This document shows positions 6,391-9,705 of a DNA stretch of 9,705 nucleotides, piece after piece. Both the position numbers and the translations under genes were made by a program. This DNA comes from Patescibacteria group bacterium. GTDB taxonomy: Bacteria; Patescibacteriota; Doudnabacteria; UBA920; 2-01-FULL-50-11. Every line of letters begins with the position of its first letter. The first letter of the stretch is position 1. Under the pieces are notes generated by a model, which ran no database searches, was not told where the DNA came from, and worked only from the letters and a program-made list of their open reading frames with translations. The DNA lies in contig JAMDAJ010000020.1 of assembly GCA_023485925.1 (NCBI GenBank), positions 1 through 9,705 on the forward strand. The letters are read 5' to 3'.

Positions 6391-7314
6391 TCAGCGTAAA
6401 TGTCCCAGTTTGAAAACGACATTTTCGCCGGTGAACTGCCCGGCGTGCAGCCGAGGCAGGACGAAAAGATTTTTTTCTGACAGCCGCCAGCCATCCAGCG
6501 TAGAAACAGCGGCGACAAATTTTGCGTCACGCACCGCGCTAATGGCGGCCTCGTCAAAATGGCCGTAGGGATAAGCAAAAGTCTGCACGACCACGCCGAA
6601 GCGCTGTTCCAAATCCTGTTCACTGTTTTCGATCTGCCGCTTCACCTCGTCTCGAGGTTTGCCTTTCAGATCTACATGGTCCAAAGTGTGGGCACCGATC
6701 TCCACCAGCCCGCTTGCCACAATGTCTTTTAACTCCCCGGTCGTCACGTAGCCCGGGCGGTCAATGAAATTGTTCACGACATAGAGCGTCGCTTTCACGC
6801 CATAGAGCCGTAAGATCGGAAAAACGTCGGTGTAAAAATCCTCATAGCCGTCGTCGAAAGTCAGGACGACCGCATTTTTGGGGAGAGTTTTCGGGTCAGC
6901 AAGCAGCCCCGGCACGTCCTGCACCCAAAAAAAGCGATAGTCAGCGGCTTGCAGGGCGGCGATTACCGCCGCGAGGTCTTCGGGATTAACATTCATTCGC
7001 TGCCTTAAAACATCGTTTTTGTCCTGGACGTGCTCGACGTAATGATAGAGCAATATCGGAAGTTTTATGCCGGCGCTTGCGGCAGGGGTGGCCGAGGTGG
7101 CGGGAGTGGATGTGGAAAATTGGGGGGCAGGCGCGGGTTCATCAGGCAGTTTGGCGTAGCCGGCCCTAACCGAAGAATCGGCGGGACTGGCTACCGGCCT
7201 ATCCCAAAACGCGTATACTGCCGCGCCTGCCAAAACGAGCCCGATTCCAATAAAAAAAATCAGGCGGAGATGTTTTTTTTGATTTCTGGGCTGAAAAGCG
7301 GCCTGGAATGCCAT
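6391..7314 (-). CDS. Membrane-anchored polysaccharide deacetylase (NodB domain, CE4)
   Basis: This 307-residue protein has a basic N-terminus, one transmembrane helix at about 17-36 (LRLIFFIGIGLVLAGAAVYAF) and a Pro/Ala/Ser/Thr-rich linker (39-83). An extracellular NodB homology domain follows from about 84. Its motifs are LLYHYVE (88-94), motif 1 LTFDDGYEDF (151-160, with D154/D155 as catalytic base and metal ligand), motif 2 GAHTLDHVDL (207-216, metal ligands H209 and H213), motif 3 FAYPYGHFDE (246-255), and LPRLHAGQF (286-294) near the end. CE4 enzymes remove N- or O-acetyl groups from polysaccharides such as peptidoglycan, chitin oligomers or exopolysaccharide. The ATG at 7314 has an AGGAG (7318-7322) only 3 bases upstream. 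It is the first gene of the minus-strand glycan operon, directly followed by the family 1 glycosidase. The natural polymer is unknown. Confidence 0.92.
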   Translation of the reverse strand: MAFQAAFQPRNQKKHLRLIFFIGIGLVLAGAAVYAFWDRPVASPADSSVRAGYAKLPDEPAPAPQFSTSTPATSATPAASAGIKLPILLYHYVEHVQDKNDVLRQRMNVNPEDLAAVIAALQAADYRFFWVQDVPGLLADPKTLPKNAVVLTFDDGYEDFYTDVFPILRLYGVKATLYVVNNFIDRPGYVTTGELKDIVASGLVEIGAHTLDHVDLKGKPRDEVKRQIENSEQDLEQRFGVVVQTFAYPYGHFDEAAISAVRDAKFVAAVSTLDGWRLSEKNLFVLPRLHAGQFTGENVVFKLGHLR

Positions 7315-7317
7315 AAG

Positions 7318-7354
7318 CTCCTATTCTTGGACACGTTGCCGTTCCATTATTATA
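7318..7354 (-). promoter_or_regulatory. Possible promoter -10 and ribosome binding site of the deacetylase operon
   Basis: On the minus strand a perfect TATAAT lies at 7354-7349, about 35 bases before the ATG at 7314, and an AGGAG is at 7322-7318. The best -35 candidate at a 16-base spacing (GTGAAC) matches the consensus in only three positions, so the promoter call is weak. A second TATAAT (7426-7421, inside the near-palindrome ATTATAAT) is further upstream and is an alternative. Confidence 0.35.
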
Positions 7355-7383
7355 TCTTGCGATACAATTGGTTCACTCGGTCG

Positions 7384-7406
7384 AAAAGGAAACTGCCGTT
7401 CCTTTT
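7384..7406. other. Hairpin in the spacer before the deacetylase operon
   Basis: There is a perfect 8-bp inverted repeat, AAAAGGAA (7384-7391) with TTCCTTTT (7399-7406), with loop ACTGCCG. It lies between the two candidate -10 boxes of the minus-strand operon. It could be an operator, an attenuator or chance; no T-tract directly follows it on the minus strand. Confidence 0.4.
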
Positions 7407-7519
7407 CTCTCTCACTGCCAATTATAATATAAATACGACTTTTTTGCTTGTTTTGGCCGTTGAAAACCCATAAATGGCCTGCAACCCAAACCGCGGGGAT
7501 GTCGTATATAAGATAGTGA

Positions 7520-7541
7520 ACCCCCGGCAGCAGTCGGGGGT
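7520..7541. other. GC-rich hairpin just downstream of the CYTH gene
   Basis: ACCCCCG (7520-7526) pairs perfectly with CGGGGGT (7535-7541), with one further G-U pair inside, giving a very stable short stem. It begins 16 bases after the CYTH stop codon. On the minus strand it is followed by a mixed sequence (TTCACTATC) rather than a T-tract, so it is not a standard intrinsic terminator for that gene. It may protect the 3' end of the CYTH transcript or act as a weak terminator. Confidence 0.45.
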
Positions 7542-7556
7542 AAATTTTTACTAAAA

Positions 7557-8111
7557 TCACGAATTTTCAGGAAACGGCATTTTAAACCAATCCAATTTAT
7601 ACACGCCTTCGATTACGGCCCGCTCGCCTTCTGATGAAGTTTTGTGGCCGGATAATCCAAGTTTTGCGATGGCCTTTACGATTTCGGTTTGATTTTGGGC
7701 TTCGATCTCCAAATACGGCGGCATCCCCGGGTAGCGGTCCAGGTCGAACCGCCAATTTTCAAGCGCCCAGGACTGGCGATATTTTTCCTGATGCGCGTAA
7801 TGTTCAAATTCGAGAGCTTTTAAAATCTCACCCATATTCCCTGGGTCGGTGACAAAAAAATTTATCTCTTTGTGCCCCCGCGCGACCTTGAACTGCTTGG
7901 ATATTCCCTTCCAAGTCACCTCGTTTTTTCCGTCACTGTAACTTCGGACGCGCAAATACCAAGGATCGTCGCCGCGGTGAGTGAGATTTTTTGGTCCGTA
8001 CCAATCGACCACGAGTTTCGTGTCGAGGACAAATTTTGCGCCCAAAGCCAAAAGCTTGCGCTTGATTTCTTTTGGGTCAACTTCTAAGATTTTCGTTTCG
8101 ACTTCGTGCAT
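7557..8111 (-). CDS. CYTH-domain protein (CyaB/thiamine-triphosphatase-like)
   Basis: This 184-residue protein folds as a CYTH tunnel enzyme; the family binds triphosphates with divalent metal and includes class IV adenylate cyclases and inorganic- or thiamine-triphosphatases. The defining ExExK signature is at E3-V-E5-T-K7. Further ring residues are YLRVRSY (52-58, R54 and R56), EVTWKG (64-69, K68), ARGHKEINF (77-85), KYR (110-112), WRFDLDRYPG (120-129) and PPYLEIEA (131-138, E135 and E137). The length is normal. Among relatives the YPGMPPYLEIEA block resembles the CyaB-like branch, where a class IV cyclase and a simple triphosphatase cannot be told apart by eye. Its start has GGAGG about 10 bases upstream, inside a palindrome. 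It appears to be transcribed alone from an extended -10 promoter, divergent from the PurM-related gene. Confidence 0.88.
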   Translation of the reverse strand: MHEVETKILEVDPKEIKRKLLALGAKFVLDTKLVVDWYGPKNLTHRGDDPWYLRVRSYSDGKNEVTWKGISKQFKVARGHKEINFFVTDPGNMGEILKALEFEHYAHQEKYRQSWALENWRFDLDRYPGMPPYLEIEAQNQTEIVKAIAKLGLSGHKTSSEGERAVIEGVYKLDWFKMPFPENS

Positions 8112-8121
8112 CCAGGATTTT

Positions 8122-8157
8122 CCTCCCCTTAAACTAAGGGGAGGTTAGGAGGGGTTA
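8122..8157. repeat. Palindromic repeat over the CYTH ribosome binding site
   Basis: CCTCCCCTT (8122-8130) and AAGGGGAGG (8136-8144) form a perfect 9-bp stem with a 5-base loop. They are followed by a third, related arm AGGAGGGGTT (8147-8156). On the minus strand the mRNA of the CYTH gene would carry AAGGGGAGG, its Shine-Dalgarno, as the 3' arm of this hairpin. The layout of two C-rich arms and one G-rich arm resembles short intergenic palindromes that are dispersed in many bacterial genomes; this is recalled from general knowledge and could not be checked against this genome. Confidence 0.6.
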
Positions 8158-8184
8158 TTAAATGATAATTAAATCCTTGCTCTT

Positions 8185-8193
8185 ATTATACCA
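8185..8193 (-). promoter_or_regulatory. Extended -10 promoter for the CYTH gene
   Basis: The minus strand reads TGGTATAAT (8193-8185), a perfect extended -10 element (TGnTATAAT). There is no good -35, as is usual for extended -10 promoters. Transcription would begin near 8178, giving a leader of roughly 65 bases that contains the palindrome over the ribosome binding site. Confidence 0.55.
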
Positions 8194-8204
8194 AATTTTC
8201 GATT

Positions 8205-8232
8205 TTGATTTTCCCCCACGTTCTGGCATAAT
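8205..8232 (+). promoter_or_regulatory. Sigma70-type promoter for the PurM-related gene
   Basis: TTGATT (8205-8210) and CATAAT (8227-8232) are separated by 16 bases. They match TTGACA at four and TATAAT at five positions. The predicted start is near 8239, within a small hairpin (GTCATC 8238-8243 with GATGAC 8254-8259). A strong Shine-Dalgarno GAGGAGG (8264-8270) then lies 4 bases before the GTG start at 8275. It is back to back with the CYTH promoter, so the two may compete for polymerase. Confidence 0.5.
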
Positions 8233-8274
8233 GGAATGTCATCGGATTTTTTTGATGACGGATGAGGAGGCACT

Positions 8275-9489
8275 GTGGATCAATACAGAAACGAAGTGAT
8301 TGACCCTGGTGATGCCGCTTCCAAACTGGCTCACCAGGTCTGCGTCGCAAGCTATAACAACTCGCCGCTGGTGCGGGTTGTGCAACTTGACCCGGGCAAC
8401 TTTCGCGGCGGCGTCGGTTTTAGATGGCAGCCGAAGATATTGGAAGCGATGCTCCGCGGCAAACGCGACGACCAGTGGGAAATGCTGGAGATGGTGGAGA
8501 ACGACGGCGCCGGCGGAAAACCCCAGTTCTTTACCCTGCTCGGCGATGAGCAGGCGTTTGAAAACCTTGGCTGGGAAATAATCACCATGACGGCCGACGA
8601 CCTGGCCCGTCGCGGCGCCAAACCGTGCGTCATCGACAACGAGATGAATGTCAAGCGGCTTACCAAAGCCAACTATCACTTTTTCGAAGCCATCATGCGC
8701 GGCTACGAAAAGGCGCTTGCGGCAAGCGGTCTTGTGAACATCACGGGCGAGACCGCGGTGATGAAGCATCAAATCACGGCCTTTTGCGACGGCAACTGCG
8801 ACAACCAGCTCGTTCTGACCTGGGGGGCATCGTGCATCGGGCTGGTGCACCGCGACACCCTCGTCAACCCCGCAACCATCGAGCCGGAGATGGCTGTGAT
8901 AGGTTTACTCGAGCCCGGCTACCGCTGCAACGGCGGGACGTTCTTCACGAACCTGTTAACCCATCTTTACGGCTGGCATGTCCGCGACTGCGTCCAAGGA
9001 GAAATCGGGCGGGAATTCGTCCGCCAGCTCACCATCCCCTCAAAGTCCTACGCCCGGTTCTTGAACCGGTTGGTCGGCTGGGGAGACGGAGGCCAAGTTG
9101 TCGCGCCGCTCGCGCCAATCGCCGGCATCGCCCACATCACTGGCGGCGGGGTGTGGGAGAAATTCCGCGAAATCCTGCCGGAAGGCGTGGGCGCGAATCT
9201 CTACTGCATGCCGCCCCCGCCCGAAGTCTTGCTGCAGGCGCAGCGGCTGGCTCTCAACACGCCGCACGAAATTCCCGACCTTTCGTGCTACGGTACCTTC
9301 CACGGCGGCTGCGGCGCTCTGGTGGTATGCCCGATGCCCGGCTGGGAGGAGGTAGTGTCAAACGCCGGAAACTACGGCATCGACGCCCAACTGGTCGGCA
9401 TCACCGTTCCCTCCGACCACCGGGAGGTGAGGATCCTCTCGCGCTTTGCGGAAGGCCGCTGGCTTTCCTCCGACGAACTCGAATCCTGA
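8275..9489 (+). CDS. AIR synthase (PurM)-related protein
   Basis: This 404-residue protein has the PurM fold order. PurM uses ATP to close formylglycinamidine ribotide to aminoimidazole ribotide in purine synthesis. Matching blocks are YRNEVIDPGDAASK (4-17), DGAGGK (77-82, usually DGVGTK), MTADDLARRGAKP (105-117, PurM-like MCVNDxxxxGAEP), TGETAVM (157-163), GYRCNGGTFFTNLL (215-228, usually GLHSNGxSLxR), AHITGGGVWEKF (286-297) with LPEGVGANL (301-309), and GTFHGGCGALVV (340-351). It is about 60 residues longer than typical PurM and has eleven cysteines. The GTG start is supported by GAGGAGG four bases upstream. No other purine gene is in view, and Patescibacteria often lack this pathway, so it may be true PurM, or a relative acting on another substrate. 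G+C looks higher by eye than in the left part of the window. Confidence 0.8.
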   Translation: MDQYRNEVIDPGDAASKLAHQVCVASYNNSPLVRVVQLDPGNFRGGVGFRWQPKILEAMLRGKRDDQWEMLEMVENDGAGGKPQFFTLLGDEQAFENLGWEIITMTADDLARRGAKPCVIDNEMNVKRLTKANYHFFEAIMRGYEKALAASGLVNITGETAVMKHQITAFCDGNCDNQLVLTWGASCIGLVHRDTLVNPATIEPEMAVIGLLEPGYRCNGGTFFTNLLTHLYGWHVRDCVQGEIGREFVRQLTIPSKSYARFLNRLVGWGDGGQVVAPLAPIAGIAHITGGGVWEKFREILPEGVGANLYCMPPPPEVLLQAQRLALNTPHEIPDLSCYGTFHGGCGALVVCPMPGWEEVVSNAGNYGIDAQLVGITVPSDHREVRILSRFAEGRWLSSDELES

Positions 9490-9503
9490 CTCCGACATCT
9501 TGC

Positions 9504-9539
9504 CGGGGTCTTTTTTTGACTTGCCCCCGATTTTTTTTT
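9504..9539 (+). terminator. Terminator after the PurM-related gene
   Basis: CGGGG (9504-9508) pairs with CCCCG (9525-9529), and an inner GTC/GAC pair may close the loop around a run of seven T. It is followed at once by nine T (9531-9539). The stem is short, but the long T-tract supports intrinsic termination 15 bases after the stop codon. Confidence 0.55.
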
Positions 9540-9544
9540 AGAAT
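9516..9544 (+). promoter_or_regulatory. Near-consensus promoter for the HAD-family gene
   Basis: TTGACT (9516-9521) and TAGAAT (9539-9544) each match the sigma70 consensus at five of six positions and are exactly 17 bases apart. The start would be near 9551, giving a leader of about 16 bases with GAGGAGG (9556-9562) ahead of the ATG at 9567. The promoter lies inside the preceding terminator. Confidence 0.65.
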
Positions 9545-9566
9545 GACTTGATCTTGAGGAGGAATT

Positions 9567-9705
9567 ATGATCACCGCCGTCATCTTCGACGTGGGTAAAG
9601 TCATTCTGGACGGCATCGATGATATCGAGGCCGCGCTTGCTAAGCGCTTCTCGGTAAGCGCCACCGCGATGCATCGAGCCATGGGGGGCGAGCATCAGTC
9701 CGCCG
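9567..9705 (+). CDS. HAD-superfamily hydrolase (5' part, cut by window end)
   Basis: An open frame starts at ATG 9567, four bases after a strong GAGGAGG, and runs off the right edge with 46 residues visible. The N-terminal MITAVIFDVGKVILD (1-15) is motif I of haloacid dehalogenase-like phosphatases, with the nucleophile at D8. The residue two positions later is Gly instead of Asp, as in the YihX-like and related branch that reads FDLGxV. Residues 18-41 would begin the helical cap (DDIEAALAKRFSVSATAM). The substrate cannot be judged from this fragment. It appears to have its own promoter, separate from the PurM-related gene. Confidence 0.75.
   Translation, partial: MITAVIFDVGKVILDGIDDIEAALAKRFSVSATAMHRAMGGEHQSA

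Noticed and set aside
7030..7473. 147-codon frame on the plus strand
   Set aside because: It is antisense to the deacetylase linker and spacer; the Gly-rich start is the reverse of the Pro/Ala/Ser/Thr linker.
8239..8850. 203-codon frame on the minus strand
   Set aside because: It is antisense to the PurM-related gene and crosses its promoter and leader; no motif is visible.
8625..9551. 308-codon frame on the plus strand
   Set aside because: It overlaps the PurM-related gene in another frame. The translation is an Arg/His/Pro-rich string typical of a frame-shifted GC-rich gene, and it runs through the terminator and promoter.
1..9705. CRISPR array, tRNA, rRNA, insertion sequence or integrase
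   Set aside because: No regularly spaced direct repeats, cloverleaf-like segments, ribosomal RNA words or transposase motifs were found on either strand by reading.

Overview
The window looks like a chromosomal segment of a small-genome bacterium, most likely a member of the Candidate Phyla Radiation (Patescibacteria, Parcubacteria-like). This is an inference from several things seen together: very tight gene packing with 4-8 bp overlaps, weak or missing Shine-Dalgarno sequences inside operons, a short stand-alone YbaK-type deacylase beside scpA/scpB, small membrane-anchored glycan enzymes, and AT-rich intergenic spacers full of TTCTAATT/CATTAG-type words. UGA is used as a stop (for example in the EamA gene), so a recoded UGA is unlikely. 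No tRNA, rRNA, CRISPR array, transposase or integrase was seen.

Layout. (1) 1-2180, plus strand: the tail of an unidentified gene, a YbaK-like aminoacyl-tRNA deacylase, scpA, a small two-helix membrane protein, and scpB, packed as one operon. A strong hairpin terminator follows at 2231-2258. (2) 2181-2324: a convergent spacer with two exact TTATCCACA (DnaA-box) words. (3) 2325-7314, minus strand: read from 7314 downward, a NodB-type polysaccharide deacetylase, an archaeal-type family 1 glycosidase, an EamA/DMT transporter and a membrane-anchored glycosidase are nearly contiguous. After a 212-bp repeat-rich gap comes a family 2 glycosyltransferase. (4) 7315-7556: a spacer with two hairpins and a possible promoter. 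(5) 7557-8111, minus: a CYTH-domain protein with a palindromic repeat over its ribosome binding site. (6) 8112-8274: a divergent promoter region. (7) 8275-9489, plus: a divergent AIR synthase (PurM)-related protein, then a terminator whose T-tract is also the spacer of a near-consensus promoter. That promoter drives a HAD-family hydrolase gene cut off by the window end.

How the genes may work together. The plus-strand operon couples chromosome condensation (ScpA/ScpB, partners of SMC) with tRNA quality control. The minus-strand cluster reads as a small glycan-processing module. The deacetylase and the family 5/42-like glycosidase are predicted to be anchored outside the membrane, the EamA protein could move a small product, and the family 1 glycosidase, which lacks a signal peptide, would act in the cytoplasm. 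This is inference from gene order and predicted topology; the sequence does not reveal the substrate. Nothing in the window is clearly a new defence or mobile system. The most unusual items are the two-helix protein inside scpAB, the divergent PurM homologue, the DnaA-box hairpin and the terminator/promoter overlap.
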